Assembly (NCBI GenBank): GCA_964529745.1
Contig: CAZGZR010000009.1
Coordinates: 1-56,833, forward strand
Origin: RBG-16-57-9 sp964529745
Lineage (GTDB): Archaea > Thermoproteota > Bathyarchaeia > TCS64
Direction: 5' to 3'
DNA: 56,833 bases
Shown: positions 7,948-16,332 of the stretch, one piece after another
How positions within the stretch are numbered: the stretch's first letter is position 1
How the letters are laid out: each line of letters starts with the position of its first letter
Position numbers and translations under genes: made by a program
Notes under the pieces: generated by a model
Told to the model about the DNA's origin: nothing
Database searches by the model: none
The model's input: only the letters and a program-made list of their open reading frames with translations

Positions 7948-8691
7948 ATGAAACGACAGTTCGTGTTAACGGTGGCCGAGTCCAAGAGGCTCATAGCCAA
8001 GGCGGTGGCCGCCCTCCCCGATGTACAGCGGGCCATGAAGACGGGCACCGTCGTCGTCGCCACAGGCACAACCAACGCCTACGTCTTGGAGGAGCTCTGG
8101 GGCAGGAGGATCGATAAACGCTGCTACAGGAGCGGAATAACGACGCCGGACGAGCCCGAGAGGAGCCCCGAGCCACAGGGGGAGAAGATACCCGACGCCG
8201 TCTTCGTAGAAGGTAAGCTTGACCCCAAGTACGACAGGGTCAACGCCGTCCAGGACATGAAGAAGGGCGACATATACATCAAGGGGGCCAACGCCCTGAA
8301 CTACGACGACTACGTGGCGGGGATACTCATAGGCGGATCGGATGGCTCCACCATAGGCAACACCATAGGCCACATCATAGGCAAACAGATACAGCTGGTG
8401 ATCCCCGTCGGCCTTGAGAAGCTGACCTACGAGGACATCAACGAGCTCCACCTCCTCGCCTCGGAGGAGGACTACGAGGGTCCCCGACTGTGGCCCATCA
8501 CCGGCACCATAGTCACGGAGATAGAGGCCATGGCCCTGCTGGCTGGGGTGGACGCGTACCTGTACTCGGCGGGAGGCATAGCCGGAGCAGAGGGCTCCGT
8601 CAGGATACTGGTTGAAGGAGCAGACGAGGAGGTCGACGCGGCGGCGAAGCTCATAGCGTCCATCAAGGGGGAGCCCCGCTACCTCCTATAG
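7948..8691 (+). CDS. Conserved protein of unknown function, Rossmann-like
   Basis: The 247-residue product contains TGTVVVATGTTNAYV near residue 32, DIYIKGANALN near 108, and a glycine-rich AGILIGGSDGSTIGNTIG segment near 122, then LVIPVGLEKL. The pattern suggests an alpha/beta nucleotide or sugar-phosphate binding fold, and I recall similar unannotated proteins in archaea and bacteria. I do not assign a function. It starts with ATG 75 nt from the divergent GH3-like gene and ends 9 nt before the ksgA-like gene, so the two are probably cotranscribed. Confidence 0.6.
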   Translation: MKRQFVLTVAESKRLIAKAVAALPDVQRAMKTGTVVVATGTTNAYVLEELWGRRIDKRCYRSGITTPDEPERSPEPQGEKIPDAVFVEGKLDPKYDRVNAVQDMKKGDIYIKGANALNYDDYVAGILIGGSDGSTIGNTIGHIIGKQIQLVIPVGLEKLTYEDINELHLLASEEDYEGPRLWPITGTIVTEIEAMALLAGVDAYLYSAGGIAGAEGSVRILVEGADEEVDAAAKLIASIKGEPRYLL

Positions 8692-8700
8692 GCGTCGGCC

Positions 8701-9531
8701 ATGCTCAGAGAGAGGACCCGGGAGTTATTATCGATACATGGCGTCGAGCTGGACCCCTCCTTGGACGAGCAGCAGCTCGTTGACGAGGAAGTCATTGCCC
8801 GGCTCATAGACGTCTCCGGAGTGGCCGGCGGCGACACGGTCGTCGAGGTGGGCTCCGGCGTCGGGAACATAACTGAGGGGCTGCTCCGACGCGCGGAGGC
8901 CGTCGTCTGCGTTGAGAAGAACCCCAAGTTCCTCCCCATCCTCAGGGAGCGCTTCGGAGGCCGCCCCGGGTTTGGCGTCGTCCTCGGGGACGCCCTGCAC
9001 GTGAGGCTGCCCAGATGCGATAGGGTGGTCTCAAACCTTCCCTACATGATATGCGAGGCTTTCCTCCAGAGGTTGTTCAGGATGGAGGTGGGGTCGGTGG
9101 CCCTCATAGTGCCGAGGGGCTTCGCCGATATACTTGAAGCCGAGGCGGGGAGTCCGGGTTACTCTAAGCTTTCCTATCAGGCACAGCTTTTCTACGAAGT
9201 TAGGGTCCAATTGGAGGTGCCTCGGTCAGCGTACCTGCCTGAGCCGAGGGCCGATACCTGCATCATGTCCCTCGTCCCAGTGGCTTCATCCACGGCGGCG
9301 GATGAGGCGCTGAAGCAGGTTTTCAGGCAGGGAGACAAGCTCTCCAGGAACGCCGTGAGGGAGGCGCTTATACGGGCCGGGATGTGTGACACCAAGAGGC
9401 AGGCGGAGTCATTAATCGCAGATTCGATGCTCCCCGCCGCCACCCTTAGGGCGCGGGTTGCCGGGCTCTCCTTGGAAGAAGTCGAGTCGCTGGGAAACTG
9501 GCTTAAGACGCTGGCTGATCGAACCGGTTAA
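8701..9531 (+). CDS. ksgA: rRNA adenine dimethyltransferase KsgA/Dim1 family
   Basis: Methylates two adjacent adenines near the 3' end of 16S rRNA, using S-adenosylmethionine, late in small-subunit assembly. Visible motifs are VVEVGSGVGNITEGLL (motif I), CVEKNPKFLPIL (motif II), GDALHVRLP and the catalytic NLPY (residues 119-122). The N-terminal QQLVDEEVIARLI aligns with the HFL.D..vi of the family. The C-terminal helical part (SRNAVREAL, RARVAGLSLEEVESL) is the usual RNA-binding extension. The length, 276 residues, is normal. Motif I is EVGSGVG rather than the common EIGPG.G. Confidence 0.85.
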   Translation: MLRERTRELLSIHGVELDPSLDEQQLVDEEVIARLIDVSGVAGGDTVVEVGSGVGNITEGLLRRAEAVVCVEKNPKFLPILRERFGGRPGFGVVLGDALHVRLPRCDRVVSNLPYMICEAFLQRLFRMEVGSVALIVPRGFADILEAEAGSPGYSKLSYQAQLFYEVRVQLEVPRSAYLPEPRADTCIMSLVPVASSTAADEALKQVFRQGDKLSRNAVREALIRAGMCDTKRQAESLIADSMLPAATLRARVAGLSLEEVESLGNWLKTLADRTG

Positions 9532-9581
9532 CCCTATATAGAGTGTGGACACCGTGATAGGGATTAAAGGAAGGCGTCTAT

Positions 9582-10829
9582 TTGGGGCTAAGAGAGAGGC
9601 TTAACGGCATCTTTTACGGATACTGGATTCTCTTGGGAACCTTCCTGCTACACGGCATGGCGTCGGGGATATATTTCTACGGGTTCAGCGTGTTCTACAC
9701 CCCGATACAGAGGGAGTTCGGGTGGAGCAGCGCCGTGACATCGGGGGCCGTAAGCCTCTCCAGGCTGGAAGGCGGCGTAGAAGGCCCAGTGGTTGGTTAT
9801 CTGGTAGACAAATACGGGGCCCGCAGGCTTCTAGTCCTCGGAGTAATCATGACGGGCCTCGGCTTCATAGCGATGCTCTACGTGGACAGCGTCCTGATGC
9901 TCTACCTAGTATACGGCGGCCTCCTCAGCGTCGGCTACAACACGGGGTTCACCCACGCCATGACCAGCATGATAACACACTGGTTCAAGAGGATACGCAG
10001 CAGGGCCATGGGCGTCTACGCCCTCGCCGCGGGCCTCGGCGGCGCCCTCATCGTTCCCCTGCTGGCGAAGTCCATAGCTGTAAGCGGCTGGAGGACGACC
10101 GCCATCTACTGCGGCCTGGCCTTCTTGGTCGCCGGCCTGCCCTTCACACTCGTGTTCCGCAACAAGCCCGAGGACCTTGGGCTGTTGCCCGATGGAGACC
10201 CCCGTAGCCCCGGCTCACCGGAGCACGAGGCGTCTTGTCACGTGGCCCCGGAGAAGACCGCGTCCGTAAGAGATGCCTTGAAGTCCCCCATATTCGTCAG
10301 GCTCCTCCTCGCGGAGTCGTTCCGTACCTTCCTCCTAGGCTCCCTCGTCCTCCACCAGATACCTCACCTCATCACCATAGGCATCGCAGAGGAGAAGGCG
10401 GCCGACCTACTTGGCCTCATGATACTCATAAGCATCCCCGGCCGAATAATATTCGGCATCCTCGGCGATTTCTTCAACAAGCGACTGCTGTTGACGACAG
10501 TCATGTTGATCCAGGCCCTGGGCGTCTTCATTTTCGCCTACGCCTCGAACATGGTCCACGTCTACGCGTTCCTGGTGATCTATGGCCTGGCCTACGGCGG
10601 TGCAATACCTCTGCTCATGGCCTTCAGGGGCGAGCTCTTCGGCCGTGAACGCTTCGCGACCATATCAGGCGTCATGGCTCCCTTCCGCATGATCGGTAAC
10701 GTGGTGGGCCCCGTGTTCGCGGGCTACGTGTTCGACGTCACCGGTAGCTACAGGTTCGCTTTCCAGGTGTTCGTGTTGCTCGCCGTGCTCTCTGGCCTCT
10801 TCTTCTACTTGGTCAAGGGCGAGTTCTAA
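9582..10829 (+). CDS. MFS transporter, monocarboxylate/oxalate-antiporter type
   Basis: Twelve predicted helices in 415 residues. The N-terminal YGYWILLGTFLLHGMASGIYFYGFSVFY resembles the OxlT/MCT branch of the superfamily, with the A-motif equivalent GYLVDKYGARRLL and the second-half copy GILGDFFNKRLLL. A long loop between helices 6 and 7 (about residues 205-230) is hydrophilic. TTG start, preceded by AAAGGAAGG at a fitting distance. Probable substrate is a carboxylate, by family resemblance only. Confidence 0.82.
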   Translation: MGLRERLNGIFYGYWILLGTFLLHGMASGIYFYGFSVFYTPIQREFGWSSAVTSGAVSLSRLEGGVEGPVVGYLVDKYGARRLLVLGVIMTGLGFIAMLYVDSVLMLYLVYGGLLSVGYNTGFTHAMTSMITHWFKRIRSRAMGVYALAAGLGGALIVPLLAKSIAVSGWRTTAIYCGLAFLVAGLPFTLVFRNKPEDLGLLPDGDPRSPGSPEHEASCHVAPEKTASVRDALKSPIFVRLLLAESFRTFLLGSLVLHQIPHLITIGIAEEKAADLLGLMILISIPGRIIFGILGDFFNKRLLLTTVMLIQALGVFIFAYASNMVHVYAFLVIYGLAYGGAIPLLMAFRGELFGRERFATISGVMAPFRMIGNVVGPVFAGYVFDVTGSYRFAFQVFVLLAVLSGLFFYLVKGEF

Positions 10830-10874
10830 CCGTTTTTTCAAAAAATAGATATACTATATGTAGGCACTGGTTTC

Positions 10875-11129
10875 ATGGTTAAGATGAAGGCCTATGTTCT
10901 TCTGAACGCCGAGCTCGGGCAGGAAGCCTCTATAATCGATGCCCTTCAGGGCGTCAAGGAGATAACCAACATATACAGTCTCTACGGGATCTATGACCTC
11001 ATCATCGAGATGGAGGCCGAGTCCATGGACCGCGTCAAGGAGGTCGTGTTCAACAACGTCCGGCGCCTTGATCACGTGAAGAGCACCATCACGCTGCTCA
11101 CCTACGGAGAGCCAGTGATAAACAAGTAA
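10875..11129 (+). CDS. Stand-alone Lrp/AsnC ligand-binding (RAM) domain protein
   Basis: The 84 residues are one RAM domain: beta-alpha-beta-beta-alpha-beta with YGIYDLIIEMEAES at the centre, and no DNA-binding helix-turn-helix. Single-domain proteins of this kind are common in archaea. They can sense amino acids and may form mixed oligomers with full-length Lrp proteins such as the one at 26801. The preceding T-run (TTTTTTCAAAAAA at about 10834) and a TATA-like ATAGATATAC suggest separate transcription from the MFS gene. Confidence 0.85.
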   Translation: MVKMKAYVLLNAELGQEASIIDALQGVKEITNIYSLYGIYDLIIEMEAESMDRVKEVVFNNVRRLDHVKSTITLLTYGEPVINK

Positions 11130-11190
11130 CCATTTCCCACCTCTTTAAGGTTACATCAAAACAAAATATTCATTGAATTGAACAACGGTT

Positions 11191-11247
11191 GAGGGCCCAG
11201 AGAACGTTATCTCCTAAACCCCCCTTCACGTAGATACTCTGGCCCTC
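11191..11247. other. Long imperfect hairpin between genes
   Basis: GAGGGCCCAGAG (11191-11202) is the inverse complement of CTCTGGCCCTC (11237-11247) apart from one missing G. Inside, TATCT and AGATA can extend the stem across a 5-nt bulge. It sits after the RAM-domain gene and before the TATA-like AATATATTAC of the next gene, so it could be a 3' end structure, a small RNA, or an operator. Confidence 0.45.
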
Positions 11248-11291
11248 ATCTCAAGATAGGAATATATTACACGCCCCCATGAAATGCATAA

Positions 11292-12371
11292 GTGATCCAG
11301 ATGAGCGATAAGGGAATGGGCTTCGGGGGTTTCCTCCTAGGCCTCGGTGTAGGATGGTATGTATTCAGGTACGTCACGGCCGACGTGGACATGATCGGTT
11401 ACCTACTCATACTTGCGGGTGCCGGCATCATAGCGAACGCCCTGCTTTCCCGGGGCCGTCGCCGATCACCCATACAGGGGCTGTTCGGCGGACTAATCGG
11501 TGGATTGTTTCTGGCACTTTTCATCACCCAGGGATTCGGGATAATAACCGAGATCACCGACGAGTTCAGCGACGTAGAGTTTGGGACCTATAGGGCGACG
11601 AGGTTGTTCACGCTAGACGCCCTCGTCACGGCGGAGAGCGTCGATTTAATGATCGAGAGCGTGAACGGCGGGATCGAGGTCTCATCTTGGGCCGGCGACA
11701 ACGTCGAGTTCGATATCGAGGTCAAGGCCCGGGGCGACACAACGGCTGAAGCTGAGGCCAACCTTGATAGGTTCACGCACAGCCTAGAAGACTCCGTGTC
11801 CGGGGCAACGCAGAGCATATCGCTGGGCTTCCCCATAGCCTCGTCTGAGTGGAGGAAGTACTCCGTCACCGTCGAGGCTCGCATCCCCACGGGGGTGGCC
11901 GACGAGATACGCCTCCAGACCACGAACGGCGCGATAACCGTCCAAGAGGTGTCGCTACAGGAACTTTTCATCGACACCACAAACGGCGGCGTGTCTCTCA
12001 TGGATGTTGCTTCCTCCGCGATAAACGCTGAAACCACCAACGGGGCGATAACGGGCACAGTCACCTCGGCCTCCACGATCTTCAGCACCACCAACGGCAA
12101 AATAGACATGACCCTGGGCGCGGCGTCAGGCGAACACAGGTTCAGCACGACCAACGGCTCAATAGACCTCACCCTCCCCACGGACGCCGACATAGGGTAC
12201 AGCGTAGACCTGGACACAAGCGTCGGCTCCATCGAAGTCAACCTGCCCAACATGGAATACGACGTGGACAAGGCACGGGAGAAGAAGGGGGAAACGGCGG
12301 GCTACGACGCCAAAGAGACACGGATAACCATCTCGGCGGACACGTCCATCGGAAGCATCAACCTGAACTAA
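11292..12371 (+). CDS. Membrane-anchored DUF4097-type beta-helix protein
   Basis: Two or three hydrophobic segments occupy residues 10-85. The remaining 270 residues form a repeated beta structure in which TTNG recurs about every 17-22 residues (TTNGAIT, TTNGGVS, TTNGAIT, TTNGKID, TTNGSID), the hallmark of the DUF4097/adhesin-like family. The large domain probably faces outside. Start is GTG at 11292 or ATG at 11301; the TATA-like AATATATTAC at about 11258 implies a leaderless transcript and fits either. Related proteins are linked to envelope stress in bacteria; here the function is not known. Confidence 0.75.
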   Translation: MIQMSDKGMGFGGFLLGLGVGWYVFRYVTADVDMIGYLLILAGAGIIANALLSRGRRRSPIQGLFGGLIGGLFLALFITQGFGIITEITDEFSDVEFGTYRATRLFTLDALVTAESVDLMIESVNGGIEVSSWAGDNVEFDIEVKARGDTTAEAEANLDRFTHSLEDSVSGATQSISLGFPIASSEWRKYSVTVEARIPTGVADEIRLQTTNGAITVQEVSLQELFIDTTNGGVSLMDVASSAINAETTNGAITGTVTSASTIFSTTNGKIDMTLGAASGEHRFSTTNGSIDLTLPTDADIGYSVDLDTSVGSIEVNLPNMEYDVDKAREKKGETAGYDAKETRITISADTSIGSINLN

Positions 12372-12418
12372 CCGGTTTTGACCCAAAACCCCGTGAACGT
12401 CCTACCCGGGTTTAACAT

Positions 12419-12432
12419 AATCTTTTAATAAG
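12419..12432 (+). promoter_or_regulatory. TATA-like promoter of the ribosomal protein operon
   Basis: AATCTTTTAATAAG lies about 50 nt before the GTG start of the S13 gene in an otherwise GC-rich region, giving a leader of roughly 25 nt. Confidence 0.45.
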
Positions 12433-12475
12433 ATGTATCGACATAGCCCTGTTACACCGATAGGGAGATCTCACT

Positions 12476-12952
12476 GTGTCCAGAGAATTCAACTACATCG
12501 TCAGGCTCCACGGCACCAACATAGACGGTACTAAGATGGTGCCCTATGCCATCACCGAGGTAAAAGGTGTGGGCATACGACTCGCTCGAGCAATCGTAAA
12601 GCAGTTGGGGCTTGACGCGACCGAGAGACTCGGCAGCCTGGGTGACGCGGACGTTAGGAGGCTGGAGGAAGCCATCAGCGACCCGGAGAGCGTCAGCCTG
12701 CCGAAATGGATGCTTAACAGGCGTAAGGACCCCATGACGGGGGACGACCTTCACCTCTTGGCATCCGACCTAGACCTCAGCGTCAAGGACGACATAGACC
12801 TTATGAGGGAGACGCGGAGCTGGAAAGGCGAACGCCACGCCCAGGGGTTGAAGGTGCGTGGACAGCACACCAAGACCACGGCCAGGAAGGGCCGCAGCGT
12901 AGGCGTCAGCCGCAGCAGGGTGAGGCAGCAGCAGAGAGAGCAGCAGAGGTAG
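12476..12952 (+). CDS. rps13: Small-subunit ribosomal protein S13 (uS13)
   Basis: Binds the head of the small subunit and contacts the P-site tRNA and the large subunit. The N-terminal YIVRLHGTNIDGTKMVPYAITEVKGVG and the C-terminal GLKVRGQHTKTTARKGRSVGV are diagnostic; the latter is the tRNA-contacting tail. The 158-residue length fits archaeal S13. GTG start with GGGAGAT upstream. It opens the archaeal cluster S13-S4-S11-RNA polymerase D-L18e. The glutamine-rich end (QQQREQQR) is a small oddity. Confidence 0.97.
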   Translation: MSREFNYIVRLHGTNIDGTKMVPYAITEVKGVGIRLARAIVKQLGLDATERLGSLGDADVRRLEEAISDPESVSLPKWMLNRRKDPMTGDDLHLLASDLDLSVKDDIDLMRETRSWKGERHAQGLKVRGQHTKTTARKGRSVGVSRSRVRQQQREQQR

Positions 12953-12960
12953 TGAAGTAG

Positions 12961-13503
12961 ATGGGAGACCCCAAGAAGAAGCACAAGACCTACAACACCC
13001 CCAAGCGACCATACGACGCAGCCGCCCTGGAGGAGGAGCTACGCACCATAGGCGTTTACGGTCTCAGGAACAAGCGGGAGCTATGGAAGGCCCACACCGA
13101 GTTGTCCCATATGCGAGGCAGAGCCAGGGACCTCCTCAGCCTCGGTGCCGCCGAGCGTGAGAGAAGGGAGAGAGAGATAATCAACAAGCTCTACAAGCGT
13201 GGGCTGGTGATGGAGAACGGCCGCCTAGAGGATGTTCTCACACTGAGCGTCGAAGACCTGTTGGAAAGGCGGCTCCAGACATACATATACAGGAGAGGCA
13301 TGGCCTCAAGCCTTTTCCAGGCGCGGCAACTCATAACCCACGGCCACATCGCCATCGACGGGCGGAAGGTCACGTCCCCCAACTACCAGGTCAAGATCGA
13401 CGACGAGGAGACCCTTGACTACGCGTTATCCAGCCCCTACCACGACCCCGAACACCCTTTGAGGAAGACGCTGGAGGTCGAAGAGGCGTTAGCGGAGGAG
13501 TGA
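12961..13503 (+). CDS. rps4: Small-subunit ribosomal protein S4 (uS4)
   Basis: Primary 16S rRNA-binding protein of the small subunit body. The start MGDPKKKHKTYNTPKRPYD is the typical archaeal form, without the zinc motif of many bacterial S4 proteins. The S4 RNA-binding domain is at about residues 105-160, where ARQLITHGHIAIDGRKV is the core. It begins 8 nt after the S13 stop. The family order and length (180 residues) are as expected. Confidence 0.97.
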   Translation: MGDPKKKHKTYNTPKRPYDAAALEEELRTIGVYGLRNKRELWKAHTELSHMRGRARDLLSLGAAERERREREIINKLYKRGLVMENGRLEDVLTLSVEDLLERRLQTYIYRRGMASSLFQARQLITHGHIAIDGRKVTSPNYQVKIDDEETLDYALSSPYHDPEHPLRKTLEVEEALAEE

Positions 13504-13510
13504 ATGGAAA

Positions 13511-13903
13511 ATGAGTGAAGGTGAGAGATGGGCGATAGTCCGCATATTCAGCAGCTTCAACAACACCATCATACACATGACCGACCTGACAGGCGCCGAG
13601 ACCCTCGGCATCGCCAGCGGGGGCATGTTCGTGAAGGCGGACAGGCTCAAGCCCAGCCCCTACGCCGCCATGAAGGCGGCTCAGCAGATCACCGACATCG
13701 CAAGAGACAAAGGCATAAACGCCATCCACATCAAGGTGAGGGCGCCGGGCGGCATAGGAAGCAAGACTCCCGGCCCTGGAGCGCAGTCGGCTATCAGGAT
13801 ACTCGCTAGAAGTGGCTTCAGGATCGGAAGGATCGAGGAGACCACCCCCATCCCCCACGACGGCACGAGGAAGCCGGGTGGGAGAAGAGGCAGAAGGCCG
13901 TAG
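13511..13903 (+). CDS. rps11: Small-subunit ribosomal protein S11 (uS11)
   Basis: Platform protein of the small subunit that lies beside the mRNA exit. FNNTIIHMTDLTGAET and the glycine-rich IKVRAPGGIGSKTPGPGAQSAIR are diagnostic, and the C-terminus PIPHDGTRKPGGRRGRR is the conserved basic tail. ATG start 7 nt after the S4 stop. Normal length of 130 residues. Confidence 0.97.
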   Translation: MSEGERWAIVRIFSSFNNTIIHMTDLTGAETLGIASGGMFVKADRLKPSPYAAMKAAQQITDIARDKGINAIHIKVRAPGGIGSKTPGPGAQSAIRILARSGFRIGRIEETTPIPHDGTRKPGGRRGRRP

Positions 13904-13918
13904 GAGCCCAGGAAAACC

Positions 13919-14848
13919 TTGAAGACAAAGGTCATTAGCCTCGACGAGGAAACCATAAGGTTCCTGGTGGAGGGCGTGGACGTCTCCTTCGCGAACTCTC
14001 TCCGCCGCACCATGGTAGCCGAGGTCCCGATGATGGTCGTCGAAGACATATTCTACTTCGACAACTCGAGCCTCGTCCCGGACGAGGTGCTGGCCCACCG
14101 CGTAGGGCTCGTGCCCCTCAAGACAAACCTTGAGAGCTACGTGCTCCCCGAGGAGTGCTACTGCGAGGCGGAGCTGGGGTGCCCCAAGTGCAGGGCCGTC
14201 CTGACCATGGACATCGAGGCCGGGGAAGACACCGTGACGGTGTACAGCGGCGACCTGATACCGGAGGACCCTTCCATAGCACCCGTTAGCAGCCGCATCC
14301 CCCTCGCGAAGCTGGCGCCGGCGCAGGCCATAAAGTTCGAGGCTTACGCCCAGCTGGGCCAGGGCAAGGTGCACGCCAAGTGGAGCCCCGTATCTATGTG
14401 CGTCTACCAGAACGTATCACTAGTCGCGGTGAAGGACATGGCCGCCGCGAAAAAGTGCTTGGAAGCATGCGGGGAGGGTGTGGCCACCCTAGACGGAGAC
14501 AAGTTAAAGATAATCGATATCCAGGGCTTCGAGAGACATGCCCGTTGCAGGGAGCTGGTGAGCCACGAGGAGATCATGCATGGACTCAAGCAAGACGAGT
14601 TCCTGTTCACCGTCGAGTCCACCGGCGGCCTCCCGCCTGAGCGTATAGTGGAGGAGGCGGTAAAGATCCTTAAGGGTAAGCTCAGCGTCCTGGTTGAAAA
14701 GATCGACGCAGACGAGGTCCACGAAGAGATCAGCGACTTTGAGCTGCCTGAGATAGACGAGGGCAGGCTCTACAGCGTGGGCTCGGGGGACTACGACGAG
14801 GATGAAGAGGAAGGAGACGAGGAATACCAGGGAGATGACGTAGAGTAA
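13919..14848 (+). CDS. rpoD: DNA-directed RNA polymerase subunit D (Rpo3)
   Basis: Assembly platform of archaeal RNA polymerase, pairing with subunit L. The dimerisation region has VDVSFANSLRRTMVAEVPMM. Domain 2 keeps a zinc loop of the Rpb3 type, CYCEAELGCPKC (C-x-C-x5-C-x2-C). The ferredoxin-like domain 3 of many archaeal D subunits is present in shape, but only isolated cysteines remain (KKCLEACG and HARCREL), so the 4Fe-4S clusters are probably lost. The last 30 residues are a very acidic tail. Start is TTG, preceded by CCCAGGAAAA. Its TAA overlaps the next ATG. Confidence 0.93.
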   Translation: MKTKVISLDEETIRFLVEGVDVSFANSLRRTMVAEVPMMVVEDIFYFDNSSLVPDEVLAHRVGLVPLKTNLESYVLPEECYCEAELGCPKCRAVLTMDIEAGEDTVTVYSGDLIPEDPSIAPVSSRIPLAKLAPAQAIKFEAYAQLGQGKVHAKWSPVSMCVYQNVSLVAVKDMAAAKKCLEACGEGVATLDGDKLKIIDIQGFERHARCRELVSHEEIMHGLKQDEFLFTVESTGGLPPERIVEEAVKILKGKLSVLVEKIDADEVHEEISDFELPEIDEGRLYSVGSGDYDEDEEEGDEEYQGDDVE

Positions 14849-15195
14849 TGATGAACCAGACGCTCAAGGACACCATAAACGCGTTGAAGACGGCCTCGGA
14901 TGAGACGGGTAAAGCCATATGGGGCGCCCTCGCGGAGGAGCTGGACAAACCCAAGCGTAGAAGGGTCGCCGTCAACCTGAGCCGCATCGACAGACACGCC
15001 TCGGAGGGCGAGGTCGTGGCGGTGCCTGGGAAGGTGCTGGCCGCGGGAAGCCTCAGCAAGCCGTTGAAGGTGGCGGCCTTCAGCTTCAGCGAGGTAGCTT
15101 TGAAGAAGATAGGCATGGCGAATGGCGAGGCCATGACGCTCACCGAGCTCCTCGACGCGGGCGTCGAGCCCAGCAAGATCCGCATAATGAAGTAG
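14848..15195 (+). CDS. rpl18e: Large-subunit ribosomal protein L18e (eL18)
   Basis: Archaeal/eukaryotic ribosomal protein that normally follows the polymerase D gene. RRVAVNLSRIDRHA, VVVPGKVLAAGSLSK-like (VAVPGKVLAAGSLSK) and VAAFSFSEVALKKI are diagnostic, and 115 residues is the usual size. ATG overlaps the previous stop by one base; a second ATG follows directly. In many archaea L13, S9 and polymerase N come next. Here the operon ends and convergent genes follow. Confidence 0.93.
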   Translation: MMNQTLKDTINALKTASDETGKAIWGALAEELDKPKRRRVAVNLSRIDRHASEGEVVAVPGKVLAAGSLSKPLKVAAFSFSEVALKKIGMANGEAMTLTELLDAGVEPSKIRIMK

Positions 15196-15242
15196 CTCTA
15201 CCGATACTCTTTCTTAAACGGTTTATCTGGCATGAGGTGCTT

Positions 15243-16328
15243 CTAGAGAAGCGTTCTCAGCTTCATCAAGGCATCTACGTAGTCCTTGGGCGATATTCCG
15301 GGGCTCTCGGGGCTTTTCTCCTCGTAGAACCCCGTTATCCTCTCCAGTAGCTCCTTCTCCTCTAGGTGGGCTCCCACCAGCGCCGCCTCCAAATCCCCGA
15401 CCGCCTCCTTTGGGATGACGAACAGGTCCCCCGTTATCTGCACGTCCAGTATCTCGGTTCCCTTGACCTCGGCCCTGAGCCTTATGAGCTTCCCTGCCTT
15501 GTGGTCAGCCTCCACGACCTTTACGTCGTGGGCGATCTTCACCGCCCGCCCAGGCCTGCCTCGGGGCGCCTCCATGTAGAGCCACTCCCTGCTGGTGTGC
15601 CGCGGCAGGGTCTCCTCGGCGTATATGCGCCGCTCCGTCTCTGTGGGCTCCCCCGGCGTGAGCGTCACCCCCATGAGCTCCTGGAAGACCTCGGCGTGGA
15701 CCTCCTTTATGCGTTCAGGCGGCGGGCTCTCCCCCAGCTCCCTCTTCAGGGTGGTCACCCACTGCTCCATGCTCTTCGCCATCTTGTCCCTGAACTTCTC
15801 GTCAGGCACCCTGAGCACCCCCGCCATCTTCTGGTAGTCCAGGTCCATGATGTAGTTGCCGACCAAGATGGTGACTGACCCATGCATCCCGGCGCCGTTA
15901 CCGCTTATCTTCCGGCCCCCGACAACCACGTCGTTGAGGGGCTTGAACTCGGCGGCCACCCCCAGCCTCCTGTAGCCCTCCACGGTGACGCTGAGGGCCT
16001 TCTCGAATAGACGGTCCACGCCGCGGGGCAGGGACGCGCTGTCCCTGCTCACTATCTGGTAGAATACCTGGCCGCCGTCGAGGTACGTGGCCCCGCCTCC
16101 CTGGCTGCGGCGGATGACGGGAAGCCCATGGGCCTCCGTGAACTCCAGGTCGATCTCCTTCTCCAGGTCCTGGTGGTAGCCTATGCACGCGTAGGGCGCC
16201 GCCGGCTGAACCAGTATTAGGGTGTTGGGGCTGGAGCCCCCATCCACGGCCTCGGCGACGGCCTCATAGAACGTCTGCGCCGTGTACGGCTCGGCCTCAC
16301 CCAGGTCTAGGAGCCGCCAGTTCTCCAA
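15243..16328 (-). CDS. lplA: Lipoate-protein ligase A
   Basis: Attaches lipoate to a lysine of lipoyl domains after activation with ATP. LPVIRRSQGGGATYLDGGQVFYQIV carries the RR.tGGgavyhd.g motif; split as LPVIRRSQGGGATY and then the GQVFYQI strand. The lysine of VVVGGRKISGNG (about residue 132) is the conserved substrate-binding one. The 361-residue chain includes a C-terminal accessory domain of about 100 residues, unlike the split LplA/LplB proteins of Thermoplasma. It starts 4 nt after the H-protein gene stop, so enzyme and probable target are made together. Confidence 0.88.
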   Translation of the reverse strand: MENWRLLDLGEAEPYTAQTFYEAVAEAVDGGSSPNTLILVQPAAPYACIGYHQDLEKEIDLEFTEAHGLPVIRRSQGGGATYLDGGQVFYQIVSRDSASLPRGVDRLFEKALSVTVEGYRRLGVAAEFKPLNDVVVGGRKISGNGAGMHGSVTILVGNYIMDLDYQKMAGVLRVPDEKFRDKMAKSMEQWVTTLKRELGESPPPERIKEVHAEVFQELMGVTLTPGEPTETERRIYAEETLPRHTSREWLYMEAPRGRPGRAVKIAHDVKVVEADHKAGKLIRLRAEVKGTEILDVQITGDLFVIPKEAVGDLEAALVGAHLEEKELLERITGFYEEKSPESPGISPKDYVDALMKLRTLL

Positions 16329-16332
16329 GCGG

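Noticed and set aside
13391..14374. 327-codon minus-strand frame across S4, S11 and polymerase D
   Set aside because: It overlaps three well-identified genes in antisense and has shadow composition (His, Arg, Gly, Leu).
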